This document shows positions 13,494 through 22,000 of a stretch of 28,421 bases of DNA, in pieces; positions within the stretch are counted from its first letter, which is position 1; every line of letters begins with the position of its first letter. A program made the position numbers and the translations under genes. The stretch covers positions 1 to 28,421 of IMG/VR virus record IMGVR_UViG_3300030382_000241; one strand, written 5' to 3'. Under the pieces are notes generated by a model. The model was given only the letters and a program-made list of their open reading frames with translations. It searched no databases and was not told the origin of the DNA. The DNA is from a virus.

Positions 13494-14426
13494 TTACGAT
13501 TGTCTTACGATATCTGCACCAACTCCTGTTTGAACACCTCCTGAGAATCTAGCTACAAGTCTCATGTTATCTGACCCATCAAGAGAGGACATATCCATTA
13601 AACCTATTCTAACCCCTGTTCCAACATCTCCAAAGTCATCCACTAGATTTGTTCCCCAGAATAAGTTAGATTTCTGAGCCGCAACCATTTCGTTGTCAGG
13701 CATACCTGGACAAACTGCGATTCTATAGCCCTCAAATACAGGCTCATAGTCACCATTCATATTGTAAGCATTAACATATCCTAAAGTAGATACTGCTGAA
13801 ATATAGAAAGCATATGTTTTGTTATTCATGTAGATATGTAAATCTTCTTTCCCAAGTACGGAAGGAATAGACGTAGCCATGTCTGCCGTTAAAGTTTGTA
13901 AGTTAGCTATAATGTTAGCTGCCGTATAAGCACCTGAAGCTGATGATTGAATTACTGTTGCATCAACACCTGGCAATAAGTACCCAACTGCTGCACCTAA
14001 GAATCCTGTAAATTCTCCTGTTGTTGCAGTAACTCCACTCCATACTGAGTTTTCTACTCCCTCAGCAATAATTCCGCCCATGTAAGAAATTACATAATCT
14101 TCAAAAGATGGTGGAGGTGAAGCGTAAGCACCTGACATCTGTAAAGATTCCCATGATGAGACCAGGTTATTTTTGCATAAGTCAATATTTATTTGTAAAG
14201 GCTTGACTTCCAATACCTTATCAGTAAGACTGAGAGTACCCGCATCGGTGAAATCGCACGTGCTGTCCACCAACAATGATGTCCCCGCCATAGTTTGCAA
14301 ATTACTTTTATAACGAACGTTATTAATTTGCGTTAAATAGTCTAATGATCTTGCTTCTTTTAAACTGGCTGATAGATATCCTCCCGCTTCTTTTCCCGCA
14401 AAATTTGATGTTACATTAAATGCCAT
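13494..14426 (-). CDS. Major capsid protein (HK97 fold)
   Basis: A 310-residue protein beginning MAFNVTSNFAGKEAGGYLSA. It has the expected order for an HK97-type coat protein: an N-terminal arm, an E-loop-like beta region (QTMAGTSLLVDSTCDFTDAG, then VLEVKPLQINIDLCKN), a long alpha/beta P-domain (YTAANIIANLQTLTADM), and an A-domain ending with VFEGYRIAVCPGMPDNEMV and the C-terminal strands. It follows the protease and scaffold genes in order, the standard arrangement for head assembly. A hairpin follows it. Strong call from size, order and pattern, although not confirmed by search. Confidence 0.85.
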   Translation of the reverse strand: MAFNVTSNFAGKEAGGYLSASLKEARSLDYLTQINNVRYKSNLQTMAGTSLLVDSTCDFTDAGTLSLTDKVLEVKPLQINIDLCKNNLVSSWESLQMSGAYASPPPSFEDYVISYMGGIIAEGVENSVWSGVTATTGEFTGFLGAAVGYLLPGVDATVIQSSASGAYTAANIIANLQTLTADMATSIPSVLGKEDLHIYMNNKTYAFYISAVSTLGYVNAYNMNGDYEPVFEGYRIAVCPGMPDNEMVAAQKSNLFWGTNLVDDFGDVGTGVRIGLMDMSSLDGSDNMRLVARFSGGVQTGVGADIVRQS

Positions 14427-14445
14427 AATTTTGTTTTTTTATTTA

Positions 14446-15135
14446 TTATTTATTTAGGTTATATAAAAATCTTTCTTGTTTAGAAAGTTTATTGTATTCT
14501 TTTCTGCTTAGTGCAGGTCTTTCTGAAGTAAATTTGTTTGTGTTAATTGGTGAGTCAGCAGGACTTGCTGCTAATTCCGTTTTAAGTTTTTCGTTCTCAG
14601 CTTTAAGATTTTCTAATTCTTCTTCTGCTGAAAATTCTTTAACCTCAGTTGTTTTGATTGTCTTAGGATTTGTGCCTGGCTCAGTTACTTCTTCAGTCAT
14701 TTCTTCAACATCTCCTGTTTCTCCTATTTGTTTTTTAAGGTCAGATACTGCATCTTCTAGGTTCTTGATTCTTTTCTCCATACCTTCCCAATCATCAACT
14801 GACGCTTCGTCATCATCTTCACCTCTATCTTCTCCCGCTTCAACTTCTTCTTTTGGAGTTTCTTTTTCTTCTGTTTCACTCTCAATAACTTCAGATACTA
14901 CACCTTCTTCTTCAACTCTAAATGACACTCCTGTATCAGTTTTGTAAGTTCCGATTGGTAAAGGAATAGTCGTTCCATCTTCAGTTAATACCGAAATATC
15001 AACTCCTGATTCTAATTCTTCGGCAGTAGAAACAAAGATTGTACCATCTTCGCTTTTAGCTTGCCACTCTAATTTGATTTCTTCTTCAGCTTTGTTTAAG
15101 CCAAGTGCTACTAATATTTGTTCTTTTAAGTCCAT
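14446..15135 (-). CDS. Capsid scaffolding-like protein
   Basis: A 229-residue very acidic protein. After a short folded N-terminus (about 1-85, beta-like, VDISVLTEDGTTIPLPIG) come a Glu/Asp-rich low-complexity stretch (about 88-112), two coiled-coil segments (MEKRIKNLEDAVSDLKKQIG and a later EEELENLKAENEKLKTELAA) and a basic C-terminus rich in Lys/Arg. The acidic coiled-coil body with a basic end is the usual design of phage scaffolds, whose tail binds the coat protein. It lies immediately before the capsid gene. The folded N-terminal part is less usual. Confidence 0.75.
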   Translation of the reverse strand: MDLKEQILVALGLNKAEEEIKLEWQAKSEDGTIFVSTAEELESGVDISVLTEDGTTIPLPIGTYKTDTGVSFRVEEEGVVSEVIESETEEKETPKEEVEAGEDRGEDDDEASVDDWEGMEKRIKNLEDAVSDLKKQIGETGDVEEMTEEVTEPGTNPKTIKTTEVKEFSAEEELENLKAENEKLKTELAASPADSPINTNKFTSERPALSRKEYNKLSKQERFLYNLNK

Positions 15136-15187
15136 AGGTTCTTTTTTAATATAATAGAATAGTTATTTATTTATTTGATTTTTAGAT

Positions 15188-16102
15188 TTATATCAATTTT
15201 AATAAGTCCTGATACTCTTTAGTAATATTCTCGCTTACTTTACTTATAGTTTCAAAACCATTAATTCCTCTAGGGTCTACTCCTAGCTCTTTTGCAGCAG
15301 TTTCAGCTTCATCTATTATTGCAAGTGCTGTTCTAACGACATCAACACCTTCTTCTCTTACATTTAAAGCATCATCTTTTGCTTTTTTAAATTCTTTAGT
15401 TGCACTTTCTATTTTTTTTCTAACTGCTAAAAGTTTTGTTACCTGTTTTTGTATATCCCCTGCAATACTCAACTCAACCTTTTCTGCTTTTAGTTCAGTT
15501 TTAGATTCTTTTATTATCTCATTAAGTGCTGATAGTATTTGTTCCGTAGTTGGTTGTTTCTTATTCATTTGCTCAAATTTATTAGAAAAATAACCCTCAA
15601 TTGAAAGCCCTTTAAGTTCGCCTGATTTTATCTTAGCCCATAAATCATCATTGGATATTTTTAGAGAAACCATCCAAGTGCCTTTTGGAAGTGAAAATCC
15701 ATAAAGAGTAGATTTATCTGTTTTAGTATCTTCAATAATCCACGACTCTACTGTTAAAACACCTGACACCCTTTCGTTGTGTTCGTGAGTAGCTTTGTGA
15801 TGATTGTTATGTTTTAAATATAACTCAGATGCCTTACGTACAGTCTCAGGACTAAAATAAACATAGTAGTCTGAATCGGTGTTAGGATCATATCTAAATA
15901 TCTGCTTGTTAGGAATAAGGGCAGGACTAACTAACATTCTCTTTTCCTCATCTACCTTAGCAAATGTCAAGTTGTTTTTTTCTTTTCCAAAAAATACAAA
16001 GTCTTGTTCTATTGCAGGAGAGTTTACTAGCGAGATAGCATCTATTGCTAACTCTTGGTTGTCATCTTCTATGACTAATTCTACTATTCTTGTGTTATTC
16101 AT
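15188..16102 (-). CDS. Prohead maturation protease (XkdF-like)
   Basis: A 304-residue protein; I prefer the ATG ending at 16102 (MNNTRIVELVIEDD) over the one at 16147, because it lies one base after the upstream stop. Residues about 1-180 resemble XkdF-like phage serine proteases that trim scaffold and coat. They show NSPAIEQDFVFFG near the start, a His cluster NNHHKATHEH as the catalytic His region, and GELKGLSIEGYF with the probable nucleophile Ser. The C-terminal third is charged coiled coil, which may be an internal scaffold domain, and ends with a KELGVDPRGINGF motif. It is next to the scaffold and capsid genes. Confidence 0.75.
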   Translation of the reverse strand: MNNTRIVELVIEDDNQELAIDAISLVNSPAIEQDFVFFGKEKNNLTFAKVDEEKRMLVSPALIPNKQIFRYDPNTDSDYYVYFSPETVRKASELYLKHNNHHKATHEHNERVSGVLTVESWIIEDTKTDKSTLYGFSLPKGTWMVSLKISNDDLWAKIKSGELKGLSIEGYFSNKFEQMNKKQPTTEQILSALNEIIKESKTELKAEKVELSIAGDIQKQVTKLLAVRKKIESATKEFKKAKDDALNVREEGVDVVRTALAIIDEAETAAKELGVDPRGINGFETISKVSENITKEYQDLLKLI

Positions 16103-16103
16103 A

Positions 16104-16769
16104 TTATCGTTTAAATGATTTAGCAGCATCAGGAACTTGTTTATCAAATTCTTCTACACTCCATTTTGCGTTTTGTAATGCTTGTGGTGTAGCTTTTACT
16201 CCTAACGCTTTTAATTGTTGTTCAAATTCTTTGATTGCAGTTACAGTTTTGGATTTTAAACCTTCTCCTTTACTATAAGTGGATTTGTAATTACTATTAG
16301 CTTTTTCTAAAACTGTTTCAGATTTTTGCCATTCTTGAAAGAGTTTTTTTCCGTTCTTTAAAACATCATCTAATCTTTTATCTGCCTGTTCCTTTATTTT
16401 ATCAGTTTCTTTTTTAGTTTCAGCAGATAAATCAATAGCTTCATTTTTTAATTCTTCATCATCTCTAGCGTTAGCAGCAAAATCTTCAATCCTTAACAAA
16501 TCTTTATCTAAGCTTACTGTAACGCTTTCTAATTGTGCAGCTAATTTATCTAAAGTTTTAACATCTTTTAATTCAACCTTATAAACTGAACTAAAATTAT
16601 ATTCTTTTAATTCTTTTGCGTATTCTTCATACGTTTTCTTTCCTAGTGGTGTTGGTTTCATCTTATTATATTTATGATTAGCTGATTCACAGGCTTCTTT
16701 AGTGGCGTATTCACACTCTCCTGTTTTACCCCATTTATATTTCCCTTCTTTACACTTAGTACATGGCAT
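16104..16769 (-). CDS. Cys-rich/coiled-coil structural protein
   Basis: A 221-residue protein. The N-terminus MPCTKCKEGKYKWGKTGECE followed by ACESANH has five cysteines within 27 residues, likely metal-binding, and is a type I recall from Bacteroidota phages. The rest (about 45-205) is lysine- and glutamate-rich coiled coil with a C-terminal QLKALGVKATPQALQNA motif. That motif is similar in placement to KELGVDPRGINGF at the end of the neighbouring protease, so the two may share a domain. Position between the tape measure and protease genes suggests a virion or assembly role. Function unknown. Confidence 0.5.
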   Translation of the reverse strand: MPCTKCKEGKYKWGKTGECEYATKEACESANHKYNKMKPTPLGKKTYEEYAKELKEYNFSSVYKVELKDVKTLDKLAAQLESVTVSLDKDLLRIEDFAANARDDEELKNEAIDLSAETKKETDKIKEQADKRLDDVLKNGKKLFQEWQKSETVLEKANSNYKSTYSKGEGLKSKTVTAIKEFEQQLKALGVKATPQALQNAKWSVEEFDKQVPDAAKSFKR

Positions 16770-16806
16770 ATTATATATATAGATTTAATTAATATTTATT
16801 TGATTT

Positions 16807-18345
16807 TTAAATTGTTGCTCTACGTCTTATATTTGCTAATTGATTTTGGCTGTTCGTCATTTCGTCTGTAACTACATAAGCCCTAGTTGCTTCTGGTGCA
16901 ATCCCACCACCTAATTCAAATTGTCCTGACATCATTTGTGGGGCAGGAGTTGTTGGAGCAGAACCACCTCCACCACCTCCACCCCCTCCAGGAACTTCGG
17001 TTTTCATAATTGTGGCAACATTCGCCAACCCTGTTGCAATTACTGCTGCTGCTGAAGCCCATCTTGCAGGGCCTACTAGAGTGGGATCTTTTAAGACAGA
17101 ATTGGCTGCTGCATAAGTGTCTATGACTGCCGTTGCAAGAGCCAACGCCTTGTTGTCCCCTGCTAATTGCCCCAAAGCCCCTGTAAGTCCTGAGTATGCA
17201 GATAGTTGTGTGGCAACCCCATCAGCTACAATTTTAGCTTTTTGCCCCTCAAATTGTTTCGTAATGGCAGCAGTTTTCATTCCTGACTTTCTGGCCATCT
17301 CTAATTTTTGCTGATACGAGGTTTCAAGTTCTTCTAACTCTCTTTGTATTCCTGTCATTCCCTCAGCTCTAAGTTCGTTCTGAGTTTCTAAAAGTTCTTT
17401 TTCTAAAGCTACTTGATTGGTCTTTTGCTCAGATAGTTGACCTGTAATAGTTTCCTCTAGTTCTAGCATGGCAACTTTTTGCTCTTGCAATGCTATATAA
17501 TTTTCTTCACTAGCATTAATGTTGTATTGTGCTTGGGCTGCATCAATTTGAACCTGAACTTGCGCCCTTTGAAGTTTTTGTTGTTCTGCTAAAATCTTAT
17601 CTAGCTCTAGGTTTGCCGCTATCCTTTCTTCAAAAGTCTTTGTTTCGTCATCTCTAATTTGTCTTTGAATCTCAGCATCTTTTAAGTATTGAGCATTTAA
17701 CTTGGCAAATTCTACTGCTGCTCTTTCTGCGGCCTTAGTCGTTGCAGTAATTGCTACTGCTTGTTCCACTACTTTTTTTGTGTAATTTGTAACAGTTTCA
17801 GCTACCTGTGCAAAACTATCATCTACTCCTGTAACAACATCAATAGTTTGCTTACCTGCTTCTTTTATAGTATCAAATGCTGCACTAAATTCTCCACTAA
17901 TTAATTGCCCAAATGCTTTTCCTGCTAATCCTAAGACTTCTACAAATTCATTGAACCTATCTATTAGCCCTTCTTTGATTGAAGTTCCAAGTTCTTTAAT
18001 TCTTTCAGCAGGGTTCTCAAAAATTTCTTTGAAAAATCCTGTGATAGTCCCTAGATTGTTTTCAATATAGCCAAATAAATCATTAAAGGCAATACTTAGT
18101 GCTGTCATAGCTGTATTGAAAATATCAACAACCTTTTGATTTTTCATAAACACCTCTTGCAACACTTCAAATGCTTTATTCAATAAAGCAACCACCCCAA
18201 CCGCCTTAAACAATGAGCCAAAACTTACTCCAAGCTTTTTAACACCCCCACTTACTGCATTAGTTGCCTTCCCTAATTTCCCTACGTCTTTAGTAACCTC
18301 TTTTGTGTTACTTTTTATTTCCATTTCTAAGACTTCTTTCGCCAT
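16807..18345 (-). CDS. Short tape measure-like protein
   Basis: A 512-residue protein with a helical, repetitive, Ala/Glu/Gln-rich body. The N-terminus has coiled-coil character, then a hydrophobic span LFKAVGVVALLNKAFEVL (about 45-62) and helical segments such as LFGYIENNLGTITGFFKEIF. A long coiled coil (about 205-345) leads to an alanine-rich segment and a run of nine glycines near 456-464. These are features of tape measure proteins, which set tail length. At the common 0.15 nm per residue it would give a tail near 75 nm, short to medium. It lies at the end of the tail gene block, next to the head genes. An internal core protein is an alternative. Confidence 0.6.
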   Translation of the reverse strand: MAKEVLEMEIKSNTKEVTKDVGKLGKATNAVSGGVKKLGVSFGSLFKAVGVVALLNKAFEVLQEVFMKNQKVVDIFNTAMTALSIAFNDLFGYIENNLGTITGFFKEIFENPAERIKELGTSIKEGLIDRFNEFVEVLGLAGKAFGQLISGEFSAAFDTIKEAGKQTIDVVTGVDDSFAQVAETVTNYTKKVVEQAVAITATTKAAERAAVEFAKLNAQYLKDAEIQRQIRDDETKTFEERIAANLELDKILAEQQKLQRAQVQVQIDAAQAQYNINASEENYIALQEQKVAMLELEETITGQLSEQKTNQVALEKELLETQNELRAEGMTGIQRELEELETSYQQKLEMARKSGMKTAAITKQFEGQKAKIVADGVATQLSAYSGLTGALGQLAGDNKALALATAVIDTYAAANSVLKDPTLVGPARWASAAAVIATGLANVATIMKTEVPGGGGGGGGGSAPTTPAPQMMSGQFELGGGIAPEATRAYVVTDEMTNSQNQLANIRRRATI

Positions 18346-18356
18346 ATCTTTATATT

Positions 18357-19217
18357 TTAAAGTGCTACTCCTGTTTTAATTTGTGTGAATGTTATATTTA
18401 ATGCCCATTCAACTGTCATGTTATTTGATGCTTTTACTTGTATAGTAAAATTCGTGCCTGACACCGCCCCTGTTGGCTGCCAACCTGTTGTTGTTCCCGA
18501 TCCCTTAATTGTATCTCTTTCCCTTTCTATGCTTAAAGTTCCTGACTTATTAATTACAACGCCTCTTTCAACCCAAGACTTATAATCACCTGCTGAACCT
18601 GCACCCGATCCCCCAACCCTAACCGCTAAAACGTCTGCATGAAAATACATAGCCGTATTGTCAGGGACTTCTAAATAACTATTATAAGTATTGTTTAAAT
18701 AAGAATCAACTGTTGTTCCGTCTATTGTTTGGCGGCCATACATTAACTGCATACTTTGTCTTTCGCCTACGCTGTCCTCATCAGCGTTACCTCCTATCAC
18801 TAAAGAGTTGGTTGTTGTGGCTTCGCCTAAATGCCCGAATACAAAAGCTCTATTAACTCCATTAGCTATCTCGTTGTTTGAACCTATTATAATATTGTTT
18901 CTAGTAGCACCATGAGTAATATTAGCGTCACCCATTATGTAGGTGTTGTTAGTTCCCCCTGCCGTTACGTTTCCTGATCCCTGAATTTCGTTGTTCTCAT
19001 TAATTAGGTTTCTACCTAAATTCTCATTAAAAGAAAATGCAGAACAAGTCCCTGTTTTTTTATTATAGTGATAGCCATACGCTTCACATTGTTGTTGGTT
19101 AGGCAATATATTATTTCCATCACCTGACGTAAAAAATACAACTCCCGTTTTATCAACTCTTTGTGGTTTTATTGGATAACCTTTTATGTATGGTATTGTA
19201 GGAATTGGTTTTGCCAT
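18357..19217 (-). CDS. Beta-roll fibre-like virion protein
   Basis: A 286-residue protein. The N-terminus has the paired-Cys segment CEAYGYHYNKKTGTCSAF (44-61). The middle (about 72-148) is a series of short repeats built on N-x-I/V-x-G steps (NNEIQGSGNVT, NNTYIMGDANIT, RNNIIIGSNNEIA, TNSLVIGGNA), like the left-handed beta rolls of YadA-type heads and phage fibres. A final part contains SYLEVPDNTAMYFHADVLAV and a beta C-terminus. A trimeric adhesin or fibre role is plausible, possibly host recognition. It overlaps the upstream tail gene by one base. Confidence 0.6.
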   Translation of the reverse strand: MAKPIPTIPYIKGYPIKPQRVDKTGVVFFTSGDGNNILPNQQQCEAYGYHYNKKTGTCSAFSFNENLGRNLINENNEIQGSGNVTAGGTNNTYIMGDANITHGATRNNIIIGSNNEIANGVNRAFVFGHLGEATTTNSLVIGGNADEDSVGERQSMQLMYGRQTIDGTTVDSYLNNTYNSYLEVPDNTAMYFHADVLAVRVGGSGAGSAGDYKSWVERGVVINKSGTLSIERERDTIKGSGTTTGWQPTGAVSGTNFTIQVKASNNMTVEWALNITFTQIKTGVAL

Positions 19218-22000
19218 TATGGTAGAAGTATAAATTCAACTGTTGCTAAATCGTTTGGTTTGTAGTCTATTTTATTAACTCTAAATTGTCTGTTCTTAAT
19301 AAATACGGTATCATACATATTAAAGGTTGCAATATCGGCTGCCGTTAAATTCACTTTGATACTCATTGTTCTTGTATCAGGGTCATAGAGTTCTGCAAAA
19401 TAAGGAAGCCAATAAAGATTAAATAAATTTAAAGCCGTTGGACTTCCCGTAGGTGGTATTAATTGACATTCTCCAAAATGAAAATCAACATTAGAACCCG
19501 TAGAAGGAATTGTGCTTAAATGACTAAATTGCAAAAACTCATCTTCTGCCGAATCTCCACAACTACTGCTACCGCAATTTTGAGCAGGTACAAAATAAGT
19601 AGCGTTTATCATAGTTTTCACTCCGTTGCTATACATTATTCTTGGTGCATTATCAAATGCTTCAGAAGTTCCATCATCAGCGTTGTAAGAATAAATTGCA
19701 GGGGTTAATAATTCGGGAAACTGCGACATTAAAGGTTTTACTACTGTTGCCGCAAATGGCTCGGGTATTACTTCTTTCTCTCCATCTAGTACACTTTGAA
19801 AGCCCCCTGTTGTTAAACTAGCGTCATATTTTTTACTTCCGTATAAATGTCCCTGTACAGAACTTTTATAAAGATTAAAAGCATAATCATCATCATCTTC
19901 TACAAACTTAAAAATAGTCATTTTATTTAAGTCTGTTAACGGTGTTAATTTCATTTCTGTCACATCTATCTTATCCGTCCAATCGTGAGCAATACTCCTA
20001 GATGCTAAAGTCATGTCGTTAATATCACCACTATTTGTGTTGTTTATAAAAACGTCTGAATAAGGTTCTATCAAGATATTATTAGGATTTGACTTATCAG
20101 GGATAGATATTAGATTAAACATAGTCATAATTCCTTTAAGAAACTCCCATTGTCCGAGTTCGCCTCTTAAAGTTTGCAGTAAAGAATTACTTGTTGTTTC
20201 ATTTGCACCTGTCGTTACCGTCCAAAAAAGGGCATATCCCAATATAGAAGAGCCCGTTCCTATTTTTATATTTGAACTGCCCTCTTTTGCTTGAAAGACT
20301 AAAGTATCACCAAGCTGCATAGTTACAGAGAAATTAGCAGTATAAGTATAACTCTGAGTCAGTGCTAATGTTCCTGAGTCGGGTGCGTAAATTGTTGTTC
20401 CTGCTGAATGAGTATGTACCCATCTACAATTCCAAGTCCCTGCCAGTCCAGCTCCATTAAATGTACACGACCCATTTACGTTATAAACTTGATTGTTAGC
20501 AACAGCCGTAAAAACTCCAGAAGCATATCCAAGTTCGGCAGGAACAGGCGCCAAACTATTATTGGGATACGGTAGCCCATCAAATTCCGTCCAATTAATT
20601 GTCGCATAAGATGATGTAAGATCAACGTCACCATCTAGAGTTAAATAACCTGTTGCATCAAATATCATTGGGGTTCTACTATCCCCCCAATTAAAGTCCA
20701 TAAATAATTCTTGAAAGTTTACATCATTATCAATAAAATCACTTGTATAGGTAAAAGGAAAATTAGGTTGATTGAATATCCTATCAATTAAATATTTTAT
20801 TTTTATAAAAGGTCTAAATGTGCTTTCTAAATTTGGAAGTACAGGCATTCCCGTATTTACTTCAACTGTATAGTTATGCGCCCAATCTACAAAAGGATAT
20901 TTCAAAACATTAGTAGTTGTCGCACCTGCTACTCCTGTATTGTTTGCAAATGAATCTAGTGGCAAGGCCGCTACTGTTAATTGTCCCTGCCAACTATTTC
21001 TAATCTCTGAATAGATATAAGGGTGGTCAAGTTCTGAAAAATCTAAGTCGCTGAAAGTCTTTGCATCTAAAACATCCATTAATGCTATTACTTCAGAATA
21101 TAAGTTTACATCATAACTGATTTCCCCCTCTTTGTCTTGTATATTTATCAATCTTAAATAGCCCTCAAATAAAACTAACCCATCTTGTTTTAAAGTACAT
21201 TGAGTTTTGGCATAAGGATTGAATTGCAAGTTGCCCTGTGCCGATCTTGTTATCTCAAATACATTATCAAAAATCTGATTGTTTCTTTTTGTAGCAGGTA
21301 GATTAAATGCCTTTGAATAAGATTGCACCTGTTCTGCTGCATTTTTAAAATCATCAACACTTAAAGTTAAAGGAATGTCCTCATCTTCATAAAGATCACA
21401 TATTACTTCACCGCTTTCTACAAGATAACCAGGCGGTGTAGTCCCTGTTTCAAAAACTGAAACATTCTGAATAGATATTGTATCATTAGTTGTATTATCA
21501 TAATAAATCATGATAGTATCATTAGGCGTGGATGCCGTAAAATAATGATTGATAGTAGTTGTTGTTGTTGCGGCAGTAAATAGATTAGAAACAAATGTAC
21601 TGCCATTATAGACCGCTAAAACCACATTCCCTGCACCTGTTGTTCCTAAATTTATTCTAAATGTATATTGTTGTCCTATACTAAGGTTTGAAAGTCTTTG
21701 ATATATTCCTGAGACACTTTGAGTTGTTGCTGAACTTAGAACGGCAGCATTAGAGGTTACAACAGGTAAGGCAGGAGTTCCCGTTATCGTTGATCTAAAT
21801 CTATACCAAGTATTCACCACATTAGGGGCTGCAAATATCAAAGTAGTTACAATAGGTATACTAGTTGAACTATCATAAGAGGGGTTGCCACTTAGTCCTA
21901 CAAAATTAAGACCGTTGACAACATACTCATTTGGACTATTTGATATTGAATTAAATTGTCCATTGAAACTTTGCGGAAATACTATAAGTTGTATACTCAT
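19217..22000 (-). CDS. Large tail/baseplate protein
   Basis: A 927-residue protein, the largest in the window. Residues about 1-190 form a beta-sandwich-like domain resembling carbohydrate-binding modules (WYRFRSTITGTPALPV, then YTFRINLGTTGAGNVVLAVY). A conserved-looking region begins with EVICDLYEDEDIPLTLSVDD, followed by SYSKAFNLPATKRNN (about 195-250), which I associate with baseplate hub-like proteins of Bacteroidota phages. Near the C-terminus are QNCGSSSCGD and a final beta module ending ATVEFILLP. Together with its neighbours it likely forms the tail tip. Role by context and size; the family name is uncertain. Confidence 0.6.
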   Translation of the reverse strand: MSIQLIVFPQSFNGQFNSISNSPNEYVVNGLNFVGLSGNPSYDSSTSIPIVTTLIFAAPNVVNTWYRFRSTITGTPALPVVTSNAAVLSSATTQSVSGIYQRLSNLSIGQQYTFRINLGTTGAGNVVLAVYNGSTFVSNLFTAATTTTTINHYFTASTPNDTIMIYYDNTTNDTISIQNVSVFETGTTPPGYLVESGEVICDLYEDEDIPLTLSVDDFKNAAEQVQSYSKAFNLPATKRNNQIFDNVFEITRSAQGNLQFNPYAKTQCTLKQDGLVLFEGYLRLINIQDKEGEISYDVNLYSEVIALMDVLDAKTFSDLDFSELDHPYIYSEIRNSWQGQLTVAALPLDSFANNTGVAGATTTNVLKYPFVDWAHNYTVEVNTGMPVLPNLESTFRPFIKIKYLIDRIFNQPNFPFTYTSDFIDNDVNFQELFMDFNWGDSRTPMIFDATGYLTLDGDVDLTSSYATINWTEFDGLPYPNNSLAPVPAELGYASGVFTAVANNQVYNVNGSCTFNGAGLAGTWNCRWVHTHSAGTTIYAPDSGTLALTQSYTYTANFSVTMQLGDTLVFQAKEGSSNIKIGTGSSILGYALFWTVTTGANETTSNSLLQTLRGELGQWEFLKGIMTMFNLISIPDKSNPNNILIEPYSDVFINNTNSGDINDMTLASRSIAHDWTDKIDVTEMKLTPLTDLNKMTIFKFVEDDDDYAFNLYKSSVQGHLYGSKKYDASLTTGGFQSVLDGEKEVIPEPFAATVVKPLMSQFPELLTPAIYSYNADDGTSEAFDNAPRIMYSNGVKTMINATYFVPAQNCGSSSCGDSAEDEFLQFSHLSTIPSTGSNVDFHFGECQLIPPTGSPTALNLFNLYWLPYFAELYDPDTRTMSIKVNLTAADIATFNMYDTVFIKNRQFRVNKIDYKPNDLATVEFILLP

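Noticed and set aside
14492-14947. 151-aa plus-strand frame antisense to the scaffold gene
   Set aside because: Extremely Ser-rich translation, the expected shadow of Glu/Asp-rich coding on the other strand.
16963-16990. Simple CCA/CCT repeat
   Set aside because: It encodes the poly-glycine run of the tape measure-like protein; ordinary coding low complexity.
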